Source of the DNA: Abelmoschus esculentus
Taxonomy: Eukaryota > Streptophyta > Magnoliopsida > Malvales > Malvaceae
Assembly: GCA_035048815.1 (NCBI GenBank)
Contig: JAUCBN010000038.1
Location: 16,207,001 to 16,271,000, forward strand
DNA length: 64,000 nucleotides
Direction: 5' to 3'
In this document: positions 1 to 11,731 of the stretch, piece after piece
Position numbering within the stretch: position 1 is the first letter of the stretch
Layout: every line of letters starts with the position of its first letter
Position numbers and translations under genes: made by a program
Notes under the pieces: generated by a model
What the model saw: only the letters and a program-made list of their open reading frames with translations
The model's database searches: none
What the model was told of the DNA's origin: nothing

Positions 1-590
1 TTTTATTTAAATTTTAATTGTTTTATATTTTTAGATTGGAATAAAACTATATCTCAGGTTTATGTATTTGATATACTAGATGTTAAGTCATTTAAAATAT
101 ATTATTATATATATATGACATGTCATCATTATTAAATTTTTAACGGTTTAGTTATCATGGTAGTTAAAAAATGAGTTATTTGTTAAAAAGATAAATGTTA
201 AGGGCTATATTTATCCAAAAAAAGAATAAGGGCCAAAATGACAAAAATTATAAACGTTAAGGGTGAAAAATATCTTTAAGCCTTAATTTAATAATATTTA
301 TCGGTGTTCAATAGTGTTAGTGTGTAGAATTTTCTTTATAAAAAAATTAGTTTTATCTGAATTCCCTTGTCAGGTTTCCAACTCCTAAAGAAACGCCCTT
401 TTTTCATAAATAAAACGTGTGTAGTTAATAATTCATTGCAGATGAAGTTTTCGTCATAATTCACAACTTATATAAAAAAAAGTTTCATACTTTATTTAAT
501 TCTGGGTATTCTTTTGATTTACTCATCATTTTTGACTGCTTAATTCAACCCTGTGATTGCTTGCAGGCGGCAGCACAGCCCCTTGCAACC
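1..590. promoter_or_regulatory. AT-rich upstream region and 5' flank of CNX2
   Basis: No coding potential was seen. The stretch is AT-rich spacer running into the presumed promoter and 5' UTR of the CNX2 gene. A short open frame continues upstream of the chosen start without an in-frame stop, but residues before the methionine at 591 do not resemble the family, so 591 is preferred. No TATA box can be assigned with confidence. Confidence 0.4.
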
Positions 591-2647
591 ATGAAACGTT
601 GCGTCTCGAGAATTACCAATTGGCCTCTGCCTTTCCCCTTCGGAAACTTCAACTTCTTCTGGGTATTTTCTCTTATTCTTCATCTTCAATGTTCTTTCAT
701 TTGTTTTCCTTTTGAAGAAAAACGTGTTTTAGCTTGTTTTCTTTAGGGGGAAACCCCATTTCTATCGATGTTTGATTTGAGAAATGAATGTTTAAATCAG
801 ATATTAGTTTTGCAAATCTGTTTTTTTTTAACTGAATTGTAATCTGAAACTGGGTTTGAATTTATTCAGGTGAATTCGAGCTATCGGAACTTTGGTTCGA
901 AGGCGACGGAGGATCTGATAAACGGCGGAGAAGTCAATGATAAGGAGAAAGGGAATCAAATTTCCGATATGTTGATTGATAGCTTTGGAAGGAAGCATCA
1001 TTACTTGAGAATCTCGTTGACGGAGCGTTGCAACCTCCGATGTCAGTACTGTATGCCGGCGGAAGGGGTGGAGCTAACACCATCGCCGCAATTACTCACC
1101 CACCGTGAGATTATTCGTTTGGGGAATCTATTTGTTACTTCCGGTGTCGAGAAGATTCGTCTCACCGGAGGTGAGCCCACCGTCCGGAGGGATATTCAGG
1201 ATATTTGCTTGGACTTGTCGAGATTGGAAGGGCTTAAGACTTTGTCAATCACTACAAATGGAATCACTTTGGCTAGGAAGCTTCCGGTGTTGAAACAATG
1301 TGGGGTTACTAATTTGAATATCAGCTTAGACACACTTGTTCCTACCAAATTCGAGTTTATGACTAGGCGTAAAGGACATCACAAGGTTATCGAATCCATT
1401 AATGTCGCCATCGATCTCGGGTACAACCCTGTGAAAGTATGTTTTTACAGACCTTTCTTGTAGCTGTTTTAGATCATGCATTGTCTTGTTTTTGTTTTCT
1501 TGTGTTTTAAGTGTGATTGAATCTGTTTCTGCTTGCTTTCAGGTCAATTGTGTTGTTATGCGTGGATTTAACGATGACGAGATGTGTGATTTTGTCGATC
1601 TCACTCGTGAGAAACCTATTAATGTTCGATTCATCGAGTTCATGCCTTTCGACGGAAATGTATGGAATTTCAAGAAACTCGTGCCGTATGCAGAGATGTT
1701 GGATATTGTGGTAAGGTACAGCTCTTATGGCTGATCTTGCTTTTGCAAAATTGTTTATGCTTGTTTCTGAACTGAACAACCAACTCATTTCTTGTTCTCT
1801 GTTATGGGACAGACGAAAAAGTTTCCGACCCTAAAGAGGTTGCATGATCATCCGACGGAGACCGCAAAGAATTTCCAGATTGATGGCCATGCCGGTACTG
1901 TATCTTTCATTACATCGATGACTGAGCATTTTTGTGCCGGTTGTAATAGATTGAGACTTTTAGCTGATGGAAACTTAAAAGTATGTCTCTTTGGTCCTTC
2001 AGAGGTGAGCCTACTCACTTCTCTTCCTTCTGTTTTCTAAATATAGTAGACCCGACCCATTGGCTGTTAAACATGTTTTAGACCCTCCCGAGTTAAATAT
2101 TGATATCTTCTTCATCGGTAGCTGTTATGCTTTCGATATTTCTTTCAATATCTTCCTTATTAGTGTTGTGTTATCTCAGGTCAGCTTAAGAGATCCTCTT
2201 CGATCTGGTGCTGGTGACGACGAACTTAGAGAAATAATTGGAGCAGCGGTATGCTTACTGCTTTTTTTATCTGTTTTTCGTTTTTCTTCTGGATGGAATT
2301 GTGTTTCCAAACTTGTTACCATCCATTGACAAGCACTGCTTTCTTATCTGTTTTTCGTTTTTCTTCTGGAATTTTTGATCAAGGGACTATTGTCTCGGTT
2401 ATCATGCTCTCGTTTCGCTTTTCGAATGTAAATGAGTTATAGAGCTAGTTGATCAATCACAGTAACATCGATTCATTCTCAAAGTTAGGGTAGATATTGG
2501 TCAGGTCTTCTTTCCTTCTCCTAACTTGTACTATATGCATATACTTTTTCGTCTTCGAATCAGATTAAGAGGAAGAAAGCTGCGCATGCTGGGATGTTCG
2601 ACATTGCAAAGACGGCAAATAGACCGATGATACACATTGGTGGCTAA
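591..2647 (+). CDS. CNX2: CNX2, mitochondrial GTP 3',8-cyclase (MoaA/MOCS1A family), six exons
   Basis: Radical-SAM enzyme that, with CNX3, converts GTP to cyclic pyranopterin monophosphate, the first step of molybdenum cofactor synthesis in the mitochondrial matrix. Exons read from GT-AG sites: 591-662, 870-1436, 1543-1710, 1813-2004, 2180-2248 and 2564-2647, all phase 0, giving 383 residues (plant family about 390). Visible marks are the N-terminal [4Fe-4S] motif CNLRCQYC (Cys78, 82, 85), the TGGEPTVRRD block, the C-terminal cluster Cys310-x2-Cys313-x13-Cys327, and the terminal Gly-Gly (382-383) needed by the family. The first ~60 residues are not conserved and fit a mitochondrial presequence. 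No stop or frameshift interrupts the frame, so the gene looks functional. It converges on SEC61 beta. Confidence 0.95.
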
Positions 2648-3420
2648 GGTAATTAACATCCTTTCGTAATGTTTTAAGAAATCTGGTAGTTTAGTTTCTT
2701 GTTCGTTGATCCAATTTTCAGTTCTTGCGCATTGAGGTTTGAACAATTATATTGCTTTTTAAAGTGCGAAAATTTCTTTCTTGTTTAGTACTCTGCTTCG
2801 TTCGTTACTATGAATTCTCCTCAATTGGTTCTTGTTGAACATTATCTTAATGGAGATTCGATGTAAAGAGAACAGTTCAATCATTTTCATCTTAGTTTAC
2901 CATCTATTGTACAATGCTCTTAAATTGCTGCAAAGGTGGATCGAAGCCTCTATGTTACCTAGACTCGAAATGAGTGTCGTGTTTGACAAAGATATGTTCA
3001 AGTTTTTCCATTTATTTGGAGAATGGTACCTTGCTTCGATATCTGAATGTGCCAGACTTGAGCTCTATACACAAAATGAAGAGTCGGAATAACATAGAGC
3101 GTATTCTATATACACACATATACGTTTTAAATCAAATGCTGATGATGAATATTTGGGTGTTTATATTTCAGGTATGAATGCAATTATGTAAAGAACATCC
3201 TACAGTCTTACAGAGCCAAAAACAGACGAAACTGGTAATTTTCGCTTACCGTTCTTGCTTGCTTGACAGTATACAACTAGGAAAAACCATTGAAGTGGTT
3301 GAATTCCCGAAGAAAAGTTTTGTGGTAACTTCTTTGTTTCTATAACTTTAAGTTCAGCCCAGTTTAGCGTCGAGTTCGACGCAGATTTTTGTCTCAAAAG
3401 CTGTATTTTATTGCAATCTC
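2648..3420 (+). other. Probable CNX2 3' UTR, possibly containing an intron
   Basis: A donor-like GT at 2649 follows the stop codon almost at once, and a pyrimidine-rich acceptor ends at 3171, so a 3' UTR intron of about 520 bases is possible. No protein-like frame is present. This is inference from splice-like sites only; the true polyadenylation site was not determined. Confidence 0.3.
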
Positions 3421-4997
3421 AATGCTAAACGGGTAAACTATGATCATAAGCATTACAGCAGAAGCTACATGGGTTTATTCGATTTGGTTCCGATACTCGA
3501 CTTTGACCTGATTGGTTAGCAAGGCAAATCGAATAAACATGGAAGATATTAGCAAACATTTTACTGATGTTTTCATCAAAATTCTATCCTAGACAACATG
3601 GATTATCCAAAAATGTCTCAAGACACATGATTTTTGCCTTAAACGAGCAGCTAACAGCAAGCACATTTGAATAAGAATTTAGTTGTTCAAAGTAATCAAA
3701 TAAGTACACTGTTTGAGATCAGTCATGAAGGGTTCACAACATATCATCAAAATGTGTAGGTGATACATGAAAACCATTAAATTTAAAAAAGCAAATATGT
3801 ATACATTTTGTCTACTTGAACACAAGACCATAAATTAGACCGATTCAAATCTGAAAACCCGACCTAGCCCGGTTTAACCATAAAATATTAACAAACAAAA
3901 CCCATCCAACCGAAACCTTAATCAGCACAAATCAGAATTAAACATGATATGATCCAATCAATTAGCATGGAATAACCCAAACCTTAAGTCACTGAAACCT
4001 GATATCATTTTGGACTTGTAATAACACAATCCTCAAACTTGAAATGACCAAAACATGAAGCAACCGAAACCGAGCCTGAGCCAGATCAAACTGGAAACCA
4101 ACTCTATTTGGTTAAATCTAGTGCAAAGAGCAAGTAATGATCTAAATGGTTGAGCCAGAATTAGAAAACCTGAATTAAGCGAATCCAAAATGTTCACACC
4201 CAAAACCAACTGTCATAAATGAGCCAATTTCACATCAGAATTTAAGTAAAAGCTTGAGCATTGCTAAAGATATCAACTTGTGTAAGCATGAAAGAAAGCA
4301 TCATGTTTGTCATCATCGACATTGCAAACTATGAGCAATCACCAGCAAGATGAGTTAGCCAGTTAGAGCTGCCACCAGCATCATGTTTGTCATCTACAAT
4401 CGCCAACACTAGCCCTCTGCTTGTTTTATCAAATTACAAATTATAAACTTTTCAATGACCAAAACTACATACCTATGTCGAAATGCATCGGTTCAACCGA
4501 GCTTCATCGGTCAAATATATATTCTTAAATCTTAAAAATAGCATGGTGTTAGGCTGTTAGCTAAACAATAAGCCATAGAAAATTCTATGCTAAGTTTAAG
4601 TTTCTAGGTATATCAATAACAAACTGTTAACCTTAAAACTAAATTCAAGCAATTCAAGATGCATAGGATCAATTCTAAATTACTAGCAGCAACCCACGAC
4701 TTGTTCTATTAAATTTAAAGCTAGTAGCAGTTTAAGCAAATCTCATTTCTGCAATTTGATACAAAAAAGGCATAATTAAAGGAAAATAGATTCACTTCCT
4801 CAGAAGAAGTGTAATAACACGAACAAAAATTTGAAATTACCCGGAAACAACAACACCAGATAATTACTAGATTGCCATCCATCGTTTTTACGGAGTTCAT
4901 AAAACCAAATCGTGTAAGAGGAAAAACGTATGATTATTCGGTTACCGATTCAAGAACAGGTCAGAAATCCAGCAAAGGATCGGGCATTCGTCATGAT
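3421..4997. other. Spacer between the convergent CNX2 and SEC61B genes
   Basis: About 1.6 kb with no recognisable gene or mobile element. The right part must hold the SEC61B 3' UTR and terminator (minus strand). The sequence is rich in short accaaa/ccgaaac-type words but shows no ordered repeat. Confidence 0.4.
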
Positions 4998-5327
4998 TCA
5001 CATTCCAGCTCCAGGTCCGGCCTTGGCGCGATAGAGCTTGCCGAAGATGTGGAGAGCGGAGACGAAGCCTATGAAGCAGAGACTCATGACAAGGACAACA
5101 GTAGGTGAGATCTTCAATCCCGGAGCATCGTCGGTGTAGAATCGGAGCATGTTGCTCCCTGAGCCTGAGCCTACGGATCCAGAAGCAGAACCGGCTGAAG
5201 CGCCTCCGACAACCCTGCGACGACGCATACCTGCAGTTGCTGCAGCGGAGCCTCGAGGAGCAACGACGCCTGGGCGTCCTGCGGTGGATGAAGTGGTGGA
5301 CTGCGACTGAGATGAACCTCTTGCCAT
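4998..5327 (-). CDS. SEC61B: Protein transport protein Sec61 subunit beta
   Basis: Beta subunit of the ER Sec61 translocon, a tail-anchored protein supporting co-translational protein import. The intronless frame gives 109 residues, within the plant range. An N-terminal Ser/Thr/Gly/Ala-rich cytosolic part (1-60) contains an MRRRR basic patch near 34-38. It is followed by the family block NMLRFYTDDAPGLKISPTVVL (residues 59-79, less one at the end here) and a single hydrophobic membrane anchor at about 76-96 that leads into FGKLYRAKAG. The start at 5327 gives the typical MARGSSQS-type N-terminus. Nothing disrupts the frame and the gene appears functional. It is transcribed toward CNX2. Confidence 0.95.
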   Translation of the reverse strand: MARGSSQSQSTTSSTAGRPGVVAPRGSAAATAGMRRRRVVGGASAGSASGSVGSGSGSNMLRFYTDDAPGLKISPTVVLVMSLCFIGFVSALHIFGKLYRAKAGPGAGM

Positions 5328-5600
5328 TGGGAGAATAGAGACTGTGACTTCTTCTTCTTCTTCTGGTTATTTTTGTTTTTTACTGCTCTGCAGAGAAATA
5401 GTGTTGTTAGAGGAGAAGCATGAAAATACGGAAGGGTAAGATCGTAATATTTGAGACGATCAGTTTTTTTTTTTTTTTTACTTGACATTATGACGGTTGG
5501 TTTGAAGTTGATGAAGAATAAATATGTACAATGAATAAGCTTAATCACAGTATAAAAAATAATTAATTTCCGATCGATAATCATTTGATTTAATAGATGA
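5328..5600 (-). promoter_or_regulatory. 5' UTR and promoter-side flank of SEC61B
   Basis: Upstream of the SEC61B start on the minus strand lies a pyrimidine-rich leader (seen as agaagaagaag on the plus strand near 5345-5365) and a poly-T run at 5465-5480 of the plus strand. The open frame crossing this area on the minus strand is a shadow and has no family resemblance. Confidence 0.4.
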
Positions 5601-5858
5601 GACGATATATCATTTAAATAAGATATGATTTTAAATTATATTTATATAATCGACGTAAAATAATTTGAAAGGATATTTTCATAATAAATCTTTATAATAT
5701 TTAATTTGAATTAATCAATTAATAAATTAAATATCAAAATAAATAGATATTTAAATAAATAGATAAAATTGAATAAGAACCGGTGAAATTGGTTTTGTAT
5801 TCCTAGAGTGTTAGCATTAAGTTTCTCTAAAAAGCTACAAATTAAAAAAATTAAAAAC

Positions 5859-6090
5859 GATTGTACTGAATTTTTTATAAAAGTTATAAGAATTTCGGTA
5901 TCAATTTTTTAACGTATATTAAAATACTTATACTCTTCTTTGTAGAAAATTTGATATATACCTTTTTTTATATTTTTATAAAAAATTTGATATCTATCAA
6001 AATCCTTATACTTTTGTAAGAAATTCGATCGGTATATCTAAGAAACGATACCAAAAATCTTATAATTTTTATAACAAATACGGTACAATC
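5859..6090. mobile_element. Small inverted-repeat element (MITE-like)
   Basis: The arm at 5859-5902 (gattgtactgaa ... ggtatc) reappears as its reverse complement at 6046-6090. The ~140-bp centre is AT-rich and non-coding. Flanking sequence suggests the arms may extend 30-40 bp further outward in degraded form. No target duplication could be fixed, so the superfamily is unknown. Confidence 0.55.
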
Positions 6091-8421
6091 ACTTTTTATA
6101 CCTGTGGTTTCTAAGAATCCATCGGTATTTTATCTCCTGCAAAGTTACAATGCCTCAGCATATGGAATCTTCCTCAAGACTACCACACCAACAACACAAT
6201 AAATCATTTTGATTTGCTGATAAACCTCGCCTATACAAAAAGTTCTGGTAGCTAGATCAAATAAATGAATGCATAGAGTACGTCGGAAGTTATTCAATCG
6301 GATGGATGAACAGCCTCGGATCCGGCACGATGTTTCTGATTATCATGTTACGATCATTGAAACTCGACCGCAGGCCGTCTACCAGAACATATAACGTTCT
6401 CTTCACGATCTAAGTACATATACATCAAAAATATGAACAATCGGAGTAATATCGGCGGCGGACTGCGGCGAATTCGTTTACAGTCCAACGGGTTCTGTCA
6501 TCGGCGGTACTGTAATTTCAGACAGAAAATGGAACCCAAGTAAGGATTTAATGTATATAAATGAACTTGGTTTGGTTTTTCTTGGCTGAACAACATTTTT
6601 AGTAGACCCAGGACAAAACTACGTTGGGGTGAGGTGGGGTAATCACACCCATCTATGAATAATATTTTTTTGTTTTTTATTTAATTTTTAATTTTTTTAT
6701 AAATTTATCTTCTTATTTATAAATATTTGTGTTTTGTCCTTCTCAACCTTAAATTTTAACTTCGTCCCAGTACGACCACATCGACTGTGAATTTTTACAC
6801 AACGTCTTTGAATTTTCCTACCCATCATGATAGTATATCTGGATGGGCCGAGGGAGACGAAAGGAGAGGTCATCCATAAAAATTTAATTTTTTTAATAAA
6901 AAATATTATTTTTTTTAATTTTATAAATTCGTTCTTAAGATTTTATAAATCTATCCTCTTGACATGTCTGTCTCCTGTGTCTATATATTTATCAGATACA
7001 TTGAATGACTTGGATCTATGTTACTCGAATAGGACAACCATGTTTTCTAAAATGGATTTTTAACAAATCATATATCTTTTTTCGAACAATTTCAATTTAA
7101 GAAGGAAAGGAAGAATTTGCTCTTACCGGATCTAGAACTCACAACTTAAAAAACGTATCAACTGACGATTTTTAATCATAAAAATTATAGACAAATAGAT
7201 CATATATCTAAATATGTATTGGACACGAACATCATATGTGTGTATTATGAAAACCGAAGAGTTCGAAGGAGCACGGAGACGGGTAGAATTGAAAGAGCAA
7301 TAGTACCCGAACCCGATGTTTTAACCGAATTTTATTTTATTAGATAAGGTTAATTTTTTATCGAATTTCAGGTCAAATCGAGTTTATTTTAGAATTATTG
7401 TTATGAATAAAATTTGACAAGAGGATAGGAATCAATAGGTGTCAACCTTGTTCGAACGTATCATGGACCAAATCGAATGTGGGTAAGAGATGAGTACAGT
7501 TTAGGCAACAAACTTACTAAATTTAAGGAACAATGAACATGTTTTTCTACATCAGTTGGGTAACCTATCACTATTTTCATAATTATGATTTTACATTTTC
7601 TTTTATTAATTTCTATTTTATTCTTTTTATTTTGATTTAAATTTGAATTTTTAACGTTTCAAAATTAGTCAAATGAATGTTTTTAAGAGATGTTGAATCA
7701 GTGGTGGAACTAGACGAAAGAGTTCGGGAGACCAATTAAAAATTATTAGAGGCTTAAACTAAAAATTTTCAAAACAAATCGAAGGGTTTAATTTATACTT
7801 ATCAAATAATTTGGGGTCTAACTAAATTTTTAATTATTTTAAGAGGTTTAATGAGAACTTTTAAAAATTACGAGGAAATTAATTAATTGTATTCAAAGTT
7901 TTTGAAGCTTAATAAGAATTCCTAAAAATTAGGGGGTCAAATTAAACTTTTAAAAAATTTGGAGGGACTAAATTCTAATTTTCTAAATTTCGTAGGTCCA
8001 TTATACTATGTCATACATGTCTTGTCAATAAATAATTTAAATTTTGTCAATTGGATTAGCTTTGATTTTTTATCTTTCGAGATATAAAAGCATTTAAAAA
8101 AACAATTGACTTAATCAAAATTATGTTATTATTATTTTCATACTTAATTAATTAAATTAATTAATAATACTATTTGAGTCTTACTTGAACCGATCGTTTA
8201 AACATTTTTATTAAAATATTTTTTAAATCAGTTATAATTATTACAGTAATATCTGTTTTAAATATACTCTCAACTATTAAATTTTAATTGCTCAATCACT
8301 ATGCTACAATATTGATGCTTAAACCCGTAACTTTCAGGAATAAAAATTACTCTCCTAACTACTGAAACAAGATAGTTCGTATCTTCCACTACAATAATAT
8401 TAATATAACTTGAACTCAAAT

Positions 8422-8471
<50 letters not shown>

Positions 8472-9028
8472 ACTCTAACAAAACCTCAAAGATCAAACCA
8501 TTAGTTTTGAAACATTGTCACGTGCGTTGTTATTGTTTGTTTAATATGTAAAGGCAATAAATTTATAATCAAAACAAGAAATTTAGTGATTTGTTTGATA
8601 CAATAATTTTTTAAAATATTGAATTGATTAATTTCACGTAACGTGTTTATAAGTAGAGTATACAAAGTGAACAATCGTAATAATTGATTAATCACAAGAG
8701 TGGAAGCTTATAACGAGAGTGTCAAAAGGTTGAGTAGTAGAGAATATCACGTTTGAGAAAAAGCAAAATCATTAGTCACACATCAAAAAAAATCTTAAGA
8801 TATATAAACAATGACATTGCAATCTTATCATACATATTTTTTAGAATAAGAATAATAACTCTCTAATAAATATATAGATAAATAAATAAATAATTTTATC
8901 TTTACACGTCTTAATTAAAGATAAAATAAAAAATGAACTTTATCTCAAATCATTTCATTTACCAATAAATGTTTTATCATATAAGTTTATTTAAATATTT
9001 GAAAAAAAAATCAAAAGTTAAATACTTA
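6091..9028. other. Gene-free spacer with degraded repeats
   Basis: Mostly AT-rich sequence. A less AT-rich stretch at about 6230-6550 (several cgg/cgc words) stands out but gives no sustained reading frame in any direction. At 7690-7990 a degraded tandem-like series repeats a unit of roughly 40-50 bp built on 'ggtttaat.agaa.ttttaaaaatt'. A TA microsatellite lies near 8.4 kb. No gene was recognised. Confidence 0.5.
8425..8469. repeat. (TA)n microsatellite
   Basis: About 22 uninterrupted TA dinucleotides. The minus-strand frame reading IYIYIY through it is an artefact of the repeat. Confidence 0.95.
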
Positions 9029-9272
9029 TATCATAGGTCTGACTTACCACGTCAGTTATGGTCCCATCTAATCATAATCACACATTTTATCATTATCTTT
9101 TAAATCAAATTTTTCAACCAATAAATCTTCACTCATTTTTTTATGTTGCTTAAAAAAATATATTTTCTGGAACTTAGATTAATGACATGGATAATTAATG
9201 ATAAAAATGATGATTTTTATTTATTAGAAACCACGAATGACGTGATAAGTCGGACTCATGATAATCTCTTAT
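9029..9272. mobile_element. Small inverted-repeat element (MITE-like)
   Basis: The left arm near 9029-9110 contains tcataggtctgacttaccac. Its imperfect reverse complement, around gacgtgataagtcggactcatga, lies at about 9190-9272. The arms are ~80 bp with several mismatches and a ~80-bp AT-rich loop. It is non-coding and no target duplication was identified. Confidence 0.5.
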
Positions 9273-9414
9273 ATGAAAGAGTATCATGACATCTAAGATA
9301 ATTCCATTTTTAGGATCTTATCTTCTTATTGTTATAATTTTTTATAATCGGCTTTTGCTATACCCAATTTAAATTAAATAATTAATATGTTAAATATTAA
9401 TTAATATATTAAAT

Positions 9415-9505
9415 ATAATTAATTAATTTAATAAGATAAAACATTAAATGATAAATCATTTAAATAATATTTAGGATCTTAATAATGTTATCGTGAATGA
9501 AACAA
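9415..9505 (+). repeat. Dispersed repeat R, copy 1
   Basis: About 90 bp sharing the order 'aataagat ... cattaaatgataaat ... atttaggatc ... tatcgtgaatgaaacaaa' with copies at 14535-14617 (+) and 60310-60385 (-). All three copies directly touch or lie beside LTR ends. Identity is unknown; it may be part of an unrecognised element or a favoured target. Confidence 0.55.
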
Positions 9506-9509
9506 ATAA

Positions 9510-10250
9510 TGTGACACCCCCAAAGTTTTTCCCCAATTGTAAGTTAAAATCCCTAATTAGTGCCCTAGAAATTGGGGGTTTTCAGGGACCGATTTGTAAT
9601 TTTGATAACTTGAGGGTCCACTTTTTGAATTCTGAAACGTTCAACGTCCTGTTGGGTAATTTTACCCTTTACCTTGTTTCAGACTTAATTTTTCCTCCTT
9701 CAACGTTTAGGTTATGCTTTTAGGAGAATTAATTTCTCCTTTAATTCTTATGTTTTTCGAAACTTCACACTCCATCTGAAAAAAAAAACTCAAACCGAGC
9801 CTGGTCTTTTGAGTTTTATTCCTATTCTGTGTCGAATCATCTCGTGTGGCTTTCGTTTGGGTTTGATTGATGGTTTTGATAAGCTTTTCCGTTTCCTTCT
9901 TGTTTTATTTTGGTTCAATGAAGTTTCTGGTTGTTATCTTTCATTTGTTCGGTTCTTATCTGTGGAGTATGAGTGTTGGATAGTTTTGTTATGTTGTGTT
10001 TGGAAGTGGTTGAAGATGGGTTCGTTCTCTGTTTTTAATCAATTTGGAGTGGGTGTGTTTGTTTTAGTGTGAGTTTAATTTGATTCTGTGTTGTGGTGTT
10101 GGTCCGAGTATGTTTGAATCGATTTGGGTTAAAATGGGGTTTGAATCGAGTCAAGGGGGAGAGTTTTTTTCGTCTGAAAGGACTGTTTGGGGCCTGAGAA
10201 AATCTGGAATTTTTCCATATTTTCCAGATTTTCTCGGGAAAATCTTGGAA
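9510..10250 (+). mobile_element. Truncated 5' LTR of a Tekay-type chromovirus relic
   Basis: Begins TGTGACACCCCC, a typical plant gypsy LTR start, and follows the same order of blocks as the LTRs at 10321 and 27135: the initial 'agttaaaatccctaa' block, the 'cttttaattct' block, and the 'gaaaatctgg...ccagattttctcggg' palindromic block near 10195-10245. It stops there and joins directly to the last codons of a gypsy polyprotein. The open frames inside (for example 9809-10072) are not conserved proteins. Confidence 0.6.
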
Positions 10251-10254
10251 AGCC

Positions 10255-10319
10255 CAGTATCTGCATCTCTTTGATCCAGGTAAATTTCGAGGACGAAATT
10301 TTCTATAAGGGGGGGAGAG
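10255..10319 (+). pseudogene. Last codons of a Tekay/Del-type gypsy polyprotein plus polypurine tract
   Basis: Reads QYLHLFDPGKFRGRNFL then TAA (10306-10308), matching the conserved extreme C-terminus (HLF..GKFRGRN) of Tekay-lineage chromovirus pol. It is followed by the polypurine tract aagggggggagag directly before the LTR at 10321. All of gag, protease, reverse transcriptase and integrase is missing: the upstream LTR fragment joins straight to this scrap, so a large internal deletion has occurred. Confidence 0.75.
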
Positions 10320-11211
10320 TTGTAATAACCCGAAAATCTAAGTCAAAATCCCCAAATTAAAAGTTAAAATCCCTAATCGAACCCTAAAAATTAGGGATTA
10401 AAATTCTGAAATTGAGGACTGAATTGTAAATTTTTAAAACTTTAGGGTCAAAGTGTTAGAATTCAAAAAGATGGAACCCTTATTCCATAATTAGACCAAT
10501 TTTCGGTGGAAACGTTTTCTTCCTCTGGTAACCGAAGTTATCAATGAGAATTAAAGAATTTCTTTAATTCATGAGTTAAATTTGAATGATTGGAATCATT
10601 TCCCTCGACAAGAGAAATCATTTGTGTTACTCTCTCTTCACCTCTGGTTTTACCGTCGAGTTTTATTCAAGGATTTGTCTTCCTTCTTGTTCGATTAAGG
10701 TAAGATTTGTTTTGGTGATTCTATTTCGTTCAGTTTCGGTTTTGTAATGATATGGAAGGTTCGGTTTAGGTTCTGGTTAATTCATGTGGTTGTTTTACTC
10801 GGTTTAAGGAGGTATGAACTTGGTTTGAAGTGTTCATGGGGGTTGGGTACTGTTTTGATCGAATAAAAGGTGGGGGAGGTTGTTTTTATTCATTTAAAAA
10901 GTTGGTTTGGTTCGAAATTGTTGTAGAATTTGATTTAAAATATTTTTGGATCGAATATAACTCGAATCGAGGCCGAAGGGGGGGTTTATTTACGTTTCTC
11001 CTCTGTTTGGGACCCGTGAAAATCTGGAAATTTTCCAGATTTTCCCGGAAAATCTAGGAAATTCTTAGATTTTCCTGGGAAACAAACACCCAGAAAACCC
11101 AGGTTTAAACCTGGCTCAGACCCGAACCCGTACCCATCCGGCCCAAACCCGAACCGTGACCCGAACCTGAACCTAGACCCGACCCGTCCGACCCGAACCC
11201 GACTCGACTGA

Positions 11212-11335
11212 CATCATCGTCGACGTCATCGCTGACGTCACTACTGACGTTATCGCTGACGTCACTGCTGACGTCAGCGTTGGCTGATGACGTCACTACT
11301 GACGTCAGCGTTGACCAATGATGACGTCAGCGTTG
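11212..11335. promoter_or_regulatory. Cluster of TGACGT(C/T)A bZIP-type sites inside the LTR
   Basis: Eight GACGT cores occur within ~110 bp, most as the palindrome TGACGTCA, spaced 10-20 bp apart, with TTGAC W-box-like words at the right edge. TGACG is the core bound by plant TGA/bZIP factors (as-1 type). The related LTR at 27135 retains only a degraded version near 27760-27810 (one TGACGTCA plus TGATGTCA forms). Function is inferred from motif content only. Confidence 0.6.
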
Positions 11336-11502
11336 ACTTTTTTGACCCAGGCTCATTTTATGTTTTTCGACGTCCTGAATCCAATGGTGCTGTCCGTTTT
11401 TCAAAATTAGAACCCGAAGTGTCGTTTTTGGGGGTTTCAAGTTCGATAAGTTATCTGGAAATTATCTGTAAAAGTTTCTGAATTAATTTCTGTTTGCTTC
11501 AG

Positions 11503-11731
11503 GTGACGAGGATTCCGACCCTGAGCAGTTGTCTCCTCTTCCTCCTTCTGTACGAGGACCGATACATCCACATTCGGGACCTTCATGTGAGTAACGGTTA
11601 AACTCTGTTTAGATTATTTTTCGGTAATGTGGCATAGTAGGAAATCTAACGTTTTCTGTTAATTGTAGACTCTACTCCTGCTCAGCCTAGTGGTAGAGCC
11701 GAGTCCAGTAGACGTCAAGGTCTTCGTTGAG
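11503..11731 (+). other. Splice-flanked open segment within the LTR (two exon-like blocks)
   Basis: Block 1 (11503-11586) is preceded by a pyrimidine-rich acceptor (tgcttcag) and followed by the donor gtgagt. Block 2 starts at 11669 after ttgtag. Joined, they stay open and acidic/proline-rich (GDEDSDPEQLSPLPP ... RRQGLR) to a TGA near 11728-11731. The related LTR at about 27980-28200 keeps the same acceptor, donor and acceptor, but its frame is broken by a TGA. It could be a spliced leader or a captured exon; no family was recognised. Confidence 0.35.

Noticed and set aside
5105..5584. Open frames overlapping SEC61B on both strands
   Set aside because: They are shadows of the SEC61B frame and its 5' UTR and show no family resemblance.
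6230..6550. Possible small gene in a less AT-rich stretch
   Set aside because: No frame longer than a few dozen codons and no recognisable motif on either strand.
11105..11296. Minus-strand frame with SSDVSDDVSSDV repeats
   Set aside because: Produced by the TGACGTCA array and cccgaccc words inside the LTR; not a conserved protein.
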